Positions 24,317-37,100 of a stretch of 64,000 nucleotides of DNA are shown piece by piece. Below the pieces are notes generated by a model, which made no database searches, was not told where the DNA came from, and saw only the letters and a list, made by a program, of their open reading frames with translations. Each line of letters starts with the position of its first letter. The stretch's first letter is position 1. Location of the stretch: NCBI GenBank assembly GCA_036873135.1, contig JAPTYO010000001.1:49525774-49589773 (forward strand), given 5' to 3'. Source of the DNA: Clarkia xantiana subsp. parviflora. Its lineage: Eukaryota > Streptophyta > Magnoliopsida > Myrtales > Onagraceae. A program made the position numbers and the translations under genes.

Positions 24317-26152
24317 ATGAGCCGAGTCTTTCTCCGATCGCTAAATCGAAACGCCGCCGGAAACATCCGAAACCATGGTTCTCTCTCCACTGCTATCTCA
24401 ATCTGCTCAGATCCTCCTTCATCGTCACTTCAAAAGCTACCAAAGAATTCCCCCTCGAACCCACTCTACCATCTTCTCCCGCCCACCCAAAACCCTAGCA
24501 ACTTAGTCGAATTAATCTGCTCCGCCCTCAAGCAGCATCCAAATTCGCACCTCTCCCTACTCCAAACCGAATTGAAATCCATTCTCCCGCATCTAAATGC
24601 CGACGAAGTCTCTCGAGTACTGCGGAGGTGCCAGGCCGATTCCAGGTCAGCTCTTGTGTTCTTCAAATGGGCGAAGCATGATTTAGGTCACAAACCTAGT
24701 ACCTATAACTACTGCCTCATAGTTCACATACTGTCCTGGTCGAAGCAATTCGGTGAAGCTATGAAGTTGTTGTCCGAATTGATCGAATTCAGCAAAGATG
24801 ATGTATTTAGGGCTCTGATCTTATCTAGTAAGGACTCCAATTGGGATCCTATTGTCTTCGATTTACTAATCAAGGCTTATCTTAAGCTGGATCGAGTTAG
24901 ATTAGGGTTTATGGTCCTTGTGAAGGCATCTGAGCTTGGGTTTGCCCCTGGCGTCATCTCCTGCAACTTTCTCATCGACAAATTGCTGAAAATGAATCGC
25001 ATTTCGCAATGCTGGCAAGTTTACGACATTATGGGTCGAATGGAAATCCACCCGAATGTTCATACCTTCAACATCTTGACGAACGTCTTATGTCGAGATG
25101 GAGATGCAGATAAGGTGAACGAGTTTTTGGAGAAGATGGAGGAAGAGGGCTTCGATCCCGATATTGTCACTTACAACACTCTGATCAGTAGTTACTGCCG
25201 GAAAGGAAGATTGGAGAACGCTTTTTATCTGTATCGGATAATGCAAATTCGAAAAACTGCCCCCGATTTGGTCACGCATACTGCACTGATTTCTGGTCTT
25301 TGCCGCGCGGGGCGCGTGGATGAAGCTCATAAACTCTTTCACCAAATGGGACCGAACACAGATATCATGGCGTATAACACTCTGATACATCATTATTCCA
25401 AGGAAGGGAAAATGCGACAGTCGAGATTATTACTTCTCGAAATGATTGGGAAGGGGATTTTTCCGGATGATTTCACTTGCCGCGTAATGATCGAAGGATA
25501 CATTAAGTCGGGCAATCTGATCTCAGCTTTGAATTTGGTAGTGGAGGTTCGGAAATTTGGAGCTACGATCTCAAACGATGTCTACGATTATCTGATGGTG
25601 TCTCTTTGTAGGGAGGACCGGCCTTTTGCGGCGAAGAATTTCCTCGAGGTGATACTACAAGATGGGTATTGTCCAAATTCGACGATATACAATGACCTGG
25701 TTAAATCATTATGTAGAAACAATCATATTACCGAAGCTCTCGACTTGGTTGGTAAAGACATTAAGCCCGATGTTGAGACGGTCCGAGCTCTGGTAGAGAG
25801 CATGTGTAGAACGGGTCGGAGCGGGCAGGGCGAGGAGGTGATTGAAGAATTCCGGGTTTCGCCAGATCGGGAAATGGTGCGAGCGTTGATTAAAGGGTAT
25901 TGTCGGGAGAAGAATGTTGAGAGAGCCGAATCATTGCTTAGGTTGTTAGTTCGGGAGTTTAGGGTTTGGGATTTGGAATGTTACAGTGAGCTGATCGGGG
26001 TTGTGTCGGAGGATGGAGATGTGGGTAAGTTGATGGAGGTGCAGGATCGAGCGATGAAGATCGGGTTCATGCCCGATAGAGTGTCGTGCAAGTATGTAGT
26101 TCAGGCGATGTGCAAAGCTAGCGTTGCTGGAGGAAAGCTTCTAGAGGGATAG
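24317..26152 (+). CDS. P-class pentatricopeptide repeat protein (At5g40400-like)
   Basis: Intronless gene for 611 residues. The ATG at 24317 begins MSRVFLRSLNRN, a basic, Ser/Arg-rich leader that fits a mitochondrial presequence. About a dozen 35-residue PPR motifs run from roughly residue 140 to the end. Clear examples are FNILTNVLCRDGDADKVNEF, YNTLISSYCRKGRLENAFYL, HTALISGLCRAGRVDEAHKL and YNTLIHHYSKEGKMRQSRLL. All are P-type, with no E, E+ or DYW extension, so a role in RNA stability, splicing or translation in an organelle is more likely than C-to-U editing. The resemblance to Arabidopsis At5g40400 is from memory. Its 3' end is convergent with the FHA protein gene, with 316 bp between the stop codons. 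Confidence 0.88.
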   Translation: MSRVFLRSLNRNAAGNIRNHGSLSTAISICSDPPSSSLQKLPKNSPSNPLYHLLPPTQNPSNLVELICSALKQHPNSHLSLLQTELKSILPHLNADEVSRVLRRCQADSRSALVFFKWAKHDLGHKPSTYNYCLIVHILSWSKQFGEAMKLLSELIEFSKDDVFRALILSSKDSNWDPIVFDLLIKAYLKLDRVRLGFMVLVKASELGFAPGVISCNFLIDKLLKMNRISQCWQVYDIMGRMEIHPNVHTFNILTNVLCRDGDADKVNEFLEKMEEEGFDPDIVTYNTLISSYCRKGRLENAFYLYRIMQIRKTAPDLVTHTALISGLCRAGRVDEAHKLFHQMGPNTDIMAYNTLIHHYSKEGKMRQSRLLLLEMIGKGIFPDDFTCRVMIEGYIKSGNLISALNLVVEVRKFGATISNDVYDYLMVSLCREDRPFAAKNFLEVILQDGYCPNSTIYNDLVKSLCRNNHITEALDLVGKDIKPDVETVRALVESMCRTGRSGQGEEVIEEFRVSPDREMVRALIKGYCREKNVERAESLLRLLVREFRVWDLECYSELIGVVSEDGDVGKLMEVQDRAMKIGFMPDRVSCKYVVQAMCKASVAGGKLLEG

Positions 26153-26468
26153 ACTTCTGAAAGCTTTTACGTTTCGTCAGTACACAATTATATGTTGTGC
26201 CAACTTTTCAACCTTATATATCTCCTTAACAATGTAGGCAACAATTCGTCACAATGTAAAAGCTCAAATAAACCTAATTTTAACCAGTTTTGCAAATATT
26301 GTCATCTTTTCCACTAAATTTCACAAGTTTAGTGCATTTTGCCATTTTGGTGATACCTTCATCTAAACCAACATTTCTTACAACAGATACTACATTACAG
26401 AGGTCAGTTACGAGACGAACAGAACTCTGCAATCACATCGATATCCATCTCCTCTGCACAAATGTAAC
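26153..26468. other. Convergent intergenic spacer
   Basis: Holds the 3' untranslated regions of the PPR gene and of the FHA-domain gene, which face each other. AT-rich, no further feature seen; no distinct terminator can be named. Confidence 0.5.
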
Positions 26469-29400
26469 TCAGTAGCCGTATCGATCATTTAGCGAGGTTC
26501 GTCCATCGCCCGATTGTCCTGTACCACACGTAAATTTTGAGCAAACTTACTGATTCAACGACAAACCATCTGCCGAAACAGTTGACAGTTATCTATAATA
26601 GTAAAATACGCTGCTTTTGAGCTTACCTTTAGGAGGTACCCACGTTTCTTCCTTTTTATCGAGGAAAGCCGGCTTTTCGGGACCAAGAACACGTTTCGGC
26701 CGCTTCTTATTATCCTCGGGCTGTAATTGTTCTTCAGTTTCTTCTTCACCAACACCTGCATAAATCCCTTTCTGGTGTCTCAGTAACAAAGCCACTGCAT
26801 CCTCTACAACAAGTTCGGCTCCTCTTAAACTCGAATCTCCAGAATCGGAAGAAACAACCTCAGGCTTCTCGATCTGCTTTCTCTTCCTTACGATGAGGCC
26901 CGATGCAGTCTCCAAGTTCACACCACCATCGGTTTTCAGAGCCACTTTTCTGTCTTTGTAGGCAACAAATGGCTCCGATTCAACCACAATGGCATCGACC
27001 TTGTCTTCTTTTACCTTTTCAGGCTCCTTTGTTTGCAGCTTATCTTCTACAGCACCTAGCCACTGTGGCTTCTCAATAGTATATACAGTGGTTTTTGCCT
27101 TTGAAGATGCATCGTCGTTGGTCAACTCTGGAGTTGACTCTGGGGCTGTGGTTGCTTCTTTCTTTGCAATCTTTTCCTCTTTTGATTTGATCGGAACGGG
27201 GTTCTTCTTGATCGGAGCGATGGGTTTCTCCAATTTAACGGGTTTCGGTTCTTGTCTACGTTTTGACGCTTCTCCTGTAGGGTCAGCGATCTTCAAGAGG
27301 TAGGATATTCGGTCTAACTCGATTTGAAGAGACGTAATTTCCTTCTCGATGTGCACGGTTTTATCAAGAACTGATGACAAATAATACAGAAGAATGGGAT
27401 TATCAGCAACTAACAAAAATTATTTTAAAAAATAAAAATAAAAATTCTCACCAATCTGGGTTGAAATTCCTGACATGAAAGCATCGAGCGAATCTCCAGC
27501 TTCTGCTTCTACTGTGGTTCGGGATTCTGCTTTTGTCTTTTCATTTAAGAGCAATTCATTCTTCTCTTCAATTTCTTTCAAAATGGCGTCTTTCTTGTCA
27601 AGAAGAGTATCTGCAGTTTCCACGGATTGGGTTTCGGCAGTTTTTTGAGCAGATGGCTTCTTCTTGGTCCGATCAAAAAACTCATCATCATCACTGAAAA
27701 GGGAAATGTCTTAATCGACCTAATCGAACTAATTCATTTACAATTGAAATCTACTTTTTTTTTTCTTTAATTAAAGTTACCATACCTCAAAAGCTCATCA
27801 TCCTCTTCGGTTGTTCCTTTGTTTTTACCACGAGAACTTCTACCTGTACGAGCACCGAGACTCTCTCTTATACTTTCATTCAATGTCTCTTCCAAGTTTT
27901 CCAGTTCTTCCATTAGCTGCCAAGGAGGTTATTTCAGCAATTTAATCCACCAAATAGAAAAGTAAAAACAGCACTGTAAAAATACCAACCTGCGACATTC
28001 TCTGTTCATTACGAGCAATCTGAGTTTGCTGCCCTTGAGTCAGTCCACCTTGAGAAATATCTTTAGCGCGAATAGCGTCTATTTCTTTCTTCATATGACC
28101 AATCTATAAAAAAAAAAAAGATGAATAAGGCTCCCCAAAAATGAAAGAAACTATCCCAATATTCCAGTTTGGAAATTCTTGCAGCAAGTAAAATTGGAAT
28201 ACCACATAAAGTCATAAACCATACAGAAGAGCTTAATTTTCCAGACAGAAACGTAATTATAAAACAAGAGTCTCACCTTTTGCATTCTTTTTATTACTTT
28301 TTCACGAGTCTTTTCCTGCTTCTCTGTAAGCTGACCTTTGTAAGTTTGCCATGTAAGCTCTTCCACGTCTTCCTATTAGAGTTATCCATGTTAGTACCAC
28401 CTCAGATATCACTATTCCCAACAAAAGCCATACTTGAAATATCTAAGAATAAGAATGCATTTAAGAAAAAAAATACAAACAATCACAGAAGAGAAAAGAG
28501 AAGGCAGAAAGCTGCTTGTATAACAACCATTCCACATTTTTTTTCTGCTTTTTGGAAGATGGCAATTTTGTATTCTTCTATTCTTTTTTTTTTTTTTTTG
28601 TGGAGTAACCAAATTGGGAAGTACAGAATAAGAGTGGTAATAGTCATATCCTTCAAGGAATAATGATGACACAAACCTCTTCCTCTTCGATAGCATCCTC
28701 TCCCATGCCCCATGAGACACCATCAGCAAGAGCTGCCTCATTTCTCGCACGTCGAAGAGATGCTTCTCTATCTCGCATCTTTTCTCGTATTTTTGCTTCT
28801 CTAATAGCATTATAGTCAGCTTCCTGCACATATTCATATTTATGAATGTCATGTAAAAATGGTGCGAAGAATCTTTAATGATTTCAAATTATAGTCATTG
28901 CAACTACATAGGAAAACCTGCGGAAAACATTAAAGAACAAAGGGTTAACTCAGGCTTACCTTTGGCATAAGGTCAACTGGCCCCTGAAAAATGTATAATC
29001 GAGAAGATCTGCAAAATTGAACAGAAACCATTTAACCACAGTCTCCACCTATGCAGCACCTAAAGAGTAAAAACTCATTATAGTAGCAACTTAAAGCAGT
29101 TGGATGGTGACAATGAGACCACTACAAACAAGATAGCACAATAGAGACAAAATAGGGAGAACAATGTACTTACTGTCCAAACCGGATAACATCACCAACA
29201 TGTAAGTCTACGTATACCTTCGGCTTAACCTGATTAATATGGAACACAATCAAACAGTACAATAATTAGCACAACAATGGGTAATAACAACATTTTAATG
29301 TATCACTGAGATGGAAGTTAAGAGTCCACTTTTAGTTAAACAGGTTAAGCATTAAACAGATATCATAACAAAACCTACACTAGTCACCAATTACTCTGCG

Positions 29401-30691
29401 AACAGGGATGCAAGCCGACAACAAATAAATCATTGATCACAAAGTAGATGACCAGAAGAGTGTCATTTTATGTAAGATCCGAATACAAGAATCAAATAAC
29501 CAAAGATCGGAGCTTAAGATCTTGGTAGTGCTTAAAATAGACTGATGATTATATAAAGTAGGCATTGTAAACATGACCAAATCTTCATCATGATCAGAAA
29601 TTCCGCTAATTTGATATGGAAATTGGAATCTACCTACAATTATTTGCATATGATTAAATAGTTCATATGCACTAAGAAATAACGATTCGAGAGGAGCGAA
29701 AGAAATTATCATTTAGAAAATCATGTATCTTAAACAAGTAGTACAACTAAACCATGTATAAGTCATAAAAGCTCTAACTGAATAGTAATACCTGATTCTT
29801 GTTTATAAAGGTACCATGGGTACTACCAAGATCGTAGATGTATGAATCTCCATCTTTGTTGAATTGAACAACTGAAAGAGAGAAATTGAGCTAACGTTAA
29901 AAGAATTTCAAGAAAAAGTACGCCCATTACTGGGAAAGGAACTTGCTAGAGCCAGAAAAACATGCCAACAACAAGAACTTCGAAAAATAATATCATTCCT
30001 TTACTCTCAAACATCAATTTTAGGGTCCTTGAGCTGATTATGAGAATCAAACTTATATTAAGGGTCTTTTCAGTATATGAAGGCTTTTCAGCATATGAAG
30101 CAGAGGTCATTCCTTACCAGCATGGAAACGAGAAATTGTGGGGTGCTCGAGCACAAAATCACAGAGATCAACACGTCCAAACATGTATGCCCCCTTCTCA
30201 TGTCTGAGTAACATTTCAAACAAAGCAAGTTTAGCTCAGATTATAGCTAGAAAATTGATCTATTTAAATTCATTACAACTTCTCGTCAACCAAATTGAAG
30301 TTCAGCAGTAGACTTCGAAATTTACTTACAAGTTGAGCTTGTCGATTACGGCACCATCCTTGAGCACTTCCATGGTGAACTCATGGCATGGAGCTTCGCT
30401 CCATGGAGGAATCTTATACGGCACAGCAACGCTATGAGATTTAGCCGAAGTCTGGTTACTGGGATTTTTCTCCGGCGTGGAGGCTTCGGAAGAGTTTGAT
30501 GCTGTGCTGATAGCGCTGCTCGGTTCTGAGGAGTCAAGGACTTTGGGAGGCGGTGGGGGCATAGAAGTTTTAACGGCGGAAGAGCTGTCGTCATCAATGG
30601 ATTTGGCATCTGCGGATTCAATTGGGACGTCCAAGGCGCCGGAATCTGGTCCGGGATTCCTCGGCGGCGGAGGAAGCATCTCCGTCGTCAT
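26469..30691 (-). CDS. Kanadaptin-like FHA-domain protein (SLC4A1AP homologue)
   Basis: Twelve exons on the minus strand: 30691-30330, 30203-30118, 29871-29792, 29229-29174, 29008-28960, 28823-28677, 28372-28277, 28103-27990, 27916-27786, 27693-27452, 27370-26627, 26518-26469. They join in phase to 718 residues. The Met at 30691 (MTTEMLPPPP) is preferred because it matches my memory of plant homologues; an ATG 13 codons upstream (30730) is in frame. After a Pro/Ser-rich N-terminus comes an FHA domain at about residues 105-200, with FGR (129-131), SRFH (145-148), GSTHGT (165-170) and Asn173, the phosphothreonine-binding set. Acidic and lysine-rich coiled-coil segments follow (ARNEAALADGVSWGMGED, LMEELENLEETLNESI). 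The tail GQSGDGRTSLNDRYGY is encoded by the tiny last exon. Homologues are nuclear, and some are spliceosome-associated; the plant role is inferred. Confidence 0.92.
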
Positions 30692-31132
30692 TTTAGCCAA
30701 AGAGGAAGCAGGTCCTTTTTGTTCGTTCACTCAACACCCGTCGGAGAGTATCTTCTACGGCGTTCTTCGGCTATCGGCGAGAAATCGCGGCCATGCCTTA
30801 TTGGGCCTTTATTGGGCCTTTATTGGGCCTTTATTGGGCCTTTATTGGGCCGGTGAAGAAATAGAGTCGGCCTATTAGTTTATCAGATTTCGCGGATTTC
30901 TTGTGGACGCATAATGGGCTGGGAGAGGAGTAAGGACACAAATCGTATTAAAGTCAAACATTTGGAGAAATACGTACAGAAAGCAAATATGAGAGAAAAT
31001 AGTTAGCATCGTCCAAATTAAGGGGGGCTCAAAGTTTTCCAATGTAATGATTTTGTTTATTGTTATTATTGGAATTATTAGTTGATTTAATTAACTTTCG
31101 GAATGTTAAAAATCGAGGAGGGAGATCGGAAA
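30692..31132. promoter_or_regulatory. Bidirectional promoter region between the FHA-protein and FURRY genes
   Basis: The two genes start 441 bp apart in opposite directions, so this interval must hold both core promoters and both 5' untranslated regions. It contains the tandem TGGGCC array described separately and a further TGGGCT at 30914-30919. The FURRY side (31020-31130) is AT-rich, then purine-rich (GGAGGGAGATCGGAAA) just before the ATG. Confidence 0.7.
30798..30851. repeat. Five-copy 11-bp tandem repeat of TTTATTGGGCC (site II / TCP-type motif)
   Basis: The unit TTTATTGGGCC occurs five times head to tail; the first copy lacks one T. GGGCC is centred at 30805, 30816, 30827, 30838 and 30849, exactly 11 bp apart, about one helical turn. 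TGGGCC is the site II element bound by TCP-family factors in promoters of plant housekeeping and organelle-biogenesis genes. The array lies about 110-160 bp upstream of the FHA-protein ATG and about 280 bp upstream of the FURRY ATG. Binding is inferred, not shown. Confidence 0.85.
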
Positions 31133-34100
31133 ATGAAAGCGGGAGGTGCTGCGAAGCTGATCGTCGACGCCCTGCTACAGCGGTTCCTTCCACTCGCACG
31201 GCGGCGCATCGAGACCGCGCAAGCACAGGTCAGTGGTTTCTGCCACAGTTTTCGTTAATTCACCGTAATTTAATCTCCATTCTCTGAGCCTGTGGCCTGC
31301 ATAGATTGGAGATTGTTCCGCTTGGGTTACACGTAGTGTTTTCTAGTGTACTGGTCAGCATTTTGAGTTGTGAAGCTGCTCCAGGGTCCGTGTGAGTTAT
31401 TGGAGCTCGTCGAGTCACATTAGATTGAGGTTTGTGATGAACTTTGATGAGTGGGAACGAGCAGACATTGTGTAATTGGATGTTCTGAATGTACATAGCA
31501 TTGATTTAGGTTGAGGTAGATTGAAGAAGTTGATTCCTTTTCAATTGATCGCTCCTCTGAGGTCCTGTATTTTTCAAATATGCCTAATTATAGCCTTGTC
31601 TCATTTGAATTGATCTATTTATTATAGGAACCATATTATGAGGCTTAATGTTCTGACCTTTTCCTGTGGTCTCTAAATTGTACTTATACTCTAATCATGT
31701 CTAGTTTGTTAATAAGCATTTTAACTTCTTCAAAAGCAACCGTTGTTTCAGCTTAGGTTCCCTACAAGTAGTTGTTTGTGCTGAAAATGAGTTAGCCTTG
31801 TCATTTGTTTTAGTAATCTCTTGGGTGTATGTATTTTCTTTTCATGTTTCGGATAATTTTTTTTGGATAATGAGTTGCTCTGGAGCTGCAGTTTGATTCT
31901 GTATGTAACGGTCAAGTATTTTCGTGATTCCCTGCAAACCCATGTGGGAAAATTCTATGAACTTGATAGCAATTCTTCTTCCATTACCTGATTTAATGTT
32001 GTTGAAACAAAGATTAAATCAAACCTTCACCTATCACCTTAAGGTTGGTTAGTCTAAACTTTCACAAATGTTTTAGATGCAAAATATCTGATTTTGCTAG
32101 CTATTTTAATTTGCTATTTATTTACAGGATGGTCAATACCTCCGACCATCAGACCCAGCTTATGAGCAGGTGCTTGATTCATTGGCCATGGTCGCACGGC
32201 ATACGCCTATACCCCTCCTGGAAGCACTTCTTAAGTGGAGAGAGAGGTATTTCCTTCGTTCTTCTTCTCTTCTGAGTAGTTATATTTCTTTTATTTCAGT
32301 TTTCACCCCTGAATTCTGTTAATCGCTTCCTCTTAGGTGTGCACTTTTAGTTAGATATAATCTGCTGCTTCTTGAATCTTGATACAACGTTTTGCTAATA
32401 ACTCCAGTTTTATTGCAGTGAATCACCGAAAGGAGCAAACGACGCGTCTACTTTTCAGAGGAAGGTCGGTATCTCATTAGCATAGGTTGAAGATATCAAG
32501 CTCAACATTAGTCCTCGTTCTTCTTTATGTTTTTTTTCGTATATGCAATTTTGAATACAATACTTAAAAAAAAGTGAATAGCTTTGCTGGATATGGATTA
32601 ATGGGCATCGTGACTTTAGAAACTTGACTTGAAATTCTCAATTCATAGCAGTGATACTGTTCATTGTTTAAAAGTGGTCAAAGGCTTCTCATGATCTTTC
32701 CGAAAATTATGATCAATTGAGTGAACAAAGTATGTACTTTAGTTTCATCTAGATCCGACTACATCTTTAGTGACTACCTTTGAAGCTTTTACTTCATGTT
32801 CATTGCCGCTTTAAAGAGCTTTTACGTGTTGTCAATTTGTGTGTTTATATAAACCTTCATCTATTTATTGGTGTGCACAATGTCGTCACATGCAAAGTTT
32901 GTTTATGACTTGGTTTTTGTGTTGGTCAGCTAGCAGTGGAGTGCATCTTTTGCTCTGCCTGTATCCGCTTCGTGGAATGTTGTCCTCAAGAGGGTCTCAC
33001 AGGTTTGCCCTGCTCTCCTTATTCCTATTGGTGCTTATTCATGTCATTTTGAATTGTCATTTCATTCCTTAATCTTGTTTGAATGACAGAAAACCTGTGG
33101 AAAGGCCTGGAAAATTTTGTCTTTGACTGGCTTATTAATGCCGATAGGTAAGGTTATTTGAATTTGGCCGACTGTAATTTTATTTGTGCACAGTTCATAG
33201 TTTTAGTAGCAAACTATTCTTTGATTGGGTTTAGATTACTTCAGCATATTCTGATTGTATTGTGGAAGAATGTATTTATGAAAATTGTATTAGTTAAAAG
33301 CTCTCTTGGATGATTAGTTACCCTCTTGATTTTTTTTTTTGTTGAAAAAAGCCTCTTTAGTTGAATGTTTCTTTATCTGGGATGAAAAATTATAGGCTGA
33401 AGAATAGCTAGTGAAGAGTATTGTTTTACCAAGTCCATATATTCAGAAGGCTAGTAAGACACTGCGATTTATGTGAAGGAACTTGTGGATCCATTAAAGA
33501 ATGTCCTATGTATTCCTTAAAAGCTTTTGGTTTAGTAATTTTCCTTTTTCCTGCACATGCTCCAGGGTTGTAAGCCAGGTTGAATATCCCTCATTGGTTG
33601 ATTTGCGAGGACTCCTTCTAGACTTGGTTGCACAACTTTTAGGTGCCTTATCACGGATAAGGTAAGTAGTCACTTTTTGGACTTTGAATCCACATGCTAA
33701 AGATTTTTCATTTTTATTTTGGCCAAAATTTGGTCTGTATAAGATAACAAATTGTTATTAATTCACTTATTTACTACCGTGAGTATCTCTCTAGGTCCTT
33801 TTCCAATTAATTTTTTGTATATTCATTGACTGAGCAGATCATTGTTAACCATTTATAGAACATATGTGCTTTATGAGTCTTCTTGATGAGTCTGATTACT
33901 TCTATACATCCTCGCAGATTCAGTTCAGTCACTGAACGCTTTTTTGATGAACTCAAGACTCGATCAATAGACAGTAGTGTTGCTCGGAGTGAGACACTTA
34001 GTATCATAAATGGGATGCGTTACCTGAAACTTGGGGTACATGAAGTTTTTCTTTTCCTTATTTATTTCTTAAAACATAGGACTTTTCAAAGTCATGTAAC

Positions 34101-37100
34101 TATTTCTTTGTTGCTCAGGTTAAGACTGAGGGTGGACTGAATGCATCAGCTTCTTTTGTTGCAAAAGCCAATCCTCTGAACAGGGCTCCGCATAAGCGAA
34201 AGAGCGAACTTCATCATGCATTATGTAATATGCTTTCGAACATCTTAGCACCTCTTGCTGATGGTGGGAAAAGCCAGTGGCCTCCATCAGGTGTGGAGCC
34301 TGCCCTTACTTTGTGGTATGAAGCTGTGGGGCGAATTAGAGCAAATCTTTTGCATTGGATGGACAAGCAAAGCAAACACATAGCAGTAAGTAGATCTCTA
34401 CTATTCAAGGAGAACCCAAGAGTGCGCCCTTTGTGCATGAAACATTTATATTATTTTATCTTAGGAACTCCTTTCTTGATCCAATACCTACACTACAAGT
34501 TAAAGTTACCCTGGTCTGGACCCATTTGAGCTCCAATTCTTTGGTTGGGGCTCGATTGGACCTTCGCTAAGGCCTAAGAGGGCAAAATCCAATTGGCTTA
34601 GGCTGGTCCTTGATTCTTTTATATAAAGAACTTTGGTTTTTTTTTTTTTTTTTTTTTAATATAAAACTATGACTTAGGGGCATTTTGCATTTTATCTGCA
34701 AATGAAGGAACAAACCACTTTCCATCCAAGTTGATGGAAAATGTAGAGGGTGCCAAAGCCAGATTTTGGTCAATGATCTACACCCCAATAGTTAGCGAAG
34801 TACCAATTGTTTATGTACCAATATTCTAGTTAATCCTATATTAATGCTAAATTGCTAGACTTGCATCTGTAGTTGTTTTGAAAATTTCACCATACGTATG
34901 GTTAATATCATCTGTTTACTTGTGGTTGCATACTTTCCTGCTTGCGTTTTTAGTGAGAAGTATCTGATATGAGCCTCATTCCTAATCTTTAGCTCATCTT
35001 TTTTCACATTGATCTTTACTTGTGATGTTGCAACCACCTCACGTTGTGTTTGGGATTTTTTTGCATTCTAACCTGCATGATTTCGATGTTCTAGGTTGGG
35101 TACCCCTTGGTAACTCTCCTTCTCTGCCTTGGCGATCCTCAGACATTTAATAATACTTTAACTAATCATATGGAACAGCTATACAAGCTTCTCAGAGTAA
35201 GTTTAGCCGTACAGTACTTCAAGAATTGAACGTTACTTCTACATTCTTTCTTATTTCCCCTATTAGGCATTATAGATTTGAGTTTGACTTTACAGAGTTG
35301 TTGTTTAGCCCATAACATTTACCTAATGAAATTTCGTTAGCAGGACAAGAATCATCGTTTCATGGCTTTGGACTGCCTTCATCGAGTTATGAGGTTTTAC
35401 TTGAGTGTATATGCATCAAGCCATGCCCAAAACCGTATATGGGACTACTTAGACAGTGTGACCTCTCAACTTTTGACAGTTTTAAGGAAAGGACTTCTCA
35501 CTCAGGATGCTCAACATGATAAACTTGTTGAATTTTGTGTAACAATTGCTGATCATAACCTTGACTTCACAATGAACCATATGATCTTGGAATTGCTTAA
35601 ACAAGACAGTCCAAGTGAAGCAAAAGTCATTGGTCTTCGAGCTTTGCTTTCAATAGTCATGCAGCCTTCAAGTCAGCATATTGGTCTGGATATATTCAAA
35701 GGTATGTCCTCTATTTCACTATTGTAATGCAGAAAATCTCTACTCTGGTCTACTTCTTTCTTCCTTCTGTAGGGGGAGAAACTCTCGAATACAATGTTTC
35801 TCATCTTTAAATTTGGTCCTCCATGCAGGTCGCGATATTGGCCATTATATACCAAAAGTAAAGGCTGCGATCGAATCAATATTGAGATCATGCCATAGAA
35901 TATACAGTCAGGCCCTTTTAACTTCTTCAAGGACCACAATAGGTACTCTCTTCACCAGTGTGCGTACACTACTTTTATGTTTACGAGCCAAAGTTTTAGC
36001 ACAAGAAATGGTTTTCTTTTTGTACTGATAAAGAAAGGATAACTTATTATTATGGAATCCACCTGCAAATTGCATTTCTGCTGTCCCCTCAGAAGTTAAT
36101 CATGAATATGCATTTCCATTATTTTGTAGCAATCGTGTGGATGACCTTGATTTGCTCATATTTGCATTCATTAAATTTCTGGTTCCCTCTTATTGGCATC
36201 TGTCGATTTTTTTGCTGTTGATAGTACGTAATTGGCCAGTCAAATCAAGAATTCATGTTTGCATCGTGGTGTGAGTTATCCAGATACCAATATGAGATTG
36301 GCTTAGATGATGAGCGAGATGCTCCTGAAGATAGAAACTTGAATTACTTTGGAATGCTACCAAATACAAAGACATAAAAAATAGTTATTAAGTAAATTCA
36401 AATGTTAATCACATGTACATGATTTATTTGCTGAGCTGCTCTTTATATTAACGAATTCGGCTTCTGTAGATGCTGTGACGAAGGACAAAGCTCAAGGATC
36501 TCTCTTTAGGTCAGTGTTGAAGTGCATACCTTATCTGATAGAAGAAGTCGGACGAAGTGACAAAATCACCGAAATAATACCTCAACATGGCATAAGCATA
36601 GATCCCGGTGTCCGTGAAGAAGCAGCTCAAGTACTTAATAGGATACTAAGATATCTCCCTCATCGCCGCTATGCAGTCATACGAGGAATGGCCAACTTTG
36701 TTTTGCGGCTTCCTGATGAGTTCCCTCTTCTAATTCAAACCTCATTAGGACGTCTATTAGAGCTTATGAGATTCTGGAGAGGATGTCTATCTGATACTAG
36801 GGTTGAAGTCAAGACAGAGGATGCAAGGGGTGTGGAGAGGGTTCAGGGATTTAAAAAGTCTTCTTTCCGTCAGGCGGCAGATATGATAGAATTTCATGCT
36901 TCAGAGATAGATGCCATTGGTCTTATCTTCCTCACCTCAGTGGACAGCCAGATCAGACATACCGCATTGGAGTTACTTCGATGTGTCCGTGCCTTGAGGA
37001 ATGATATATGGATCCTTTCTATGCGTGATCAAGCAGATGATAATCTTATGAGTGAGCCTAAACCGATTTTTATAATTGATGTCCTGGAAGAACATGGGGT

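Noticed and set aside
30798..30851. CRISPR-like or telomere-like tandem repeat
   Set aside because: Units are 11 bp with no spacers, and the unit is not a plant telomere repeat; it is a short promoter repeat.
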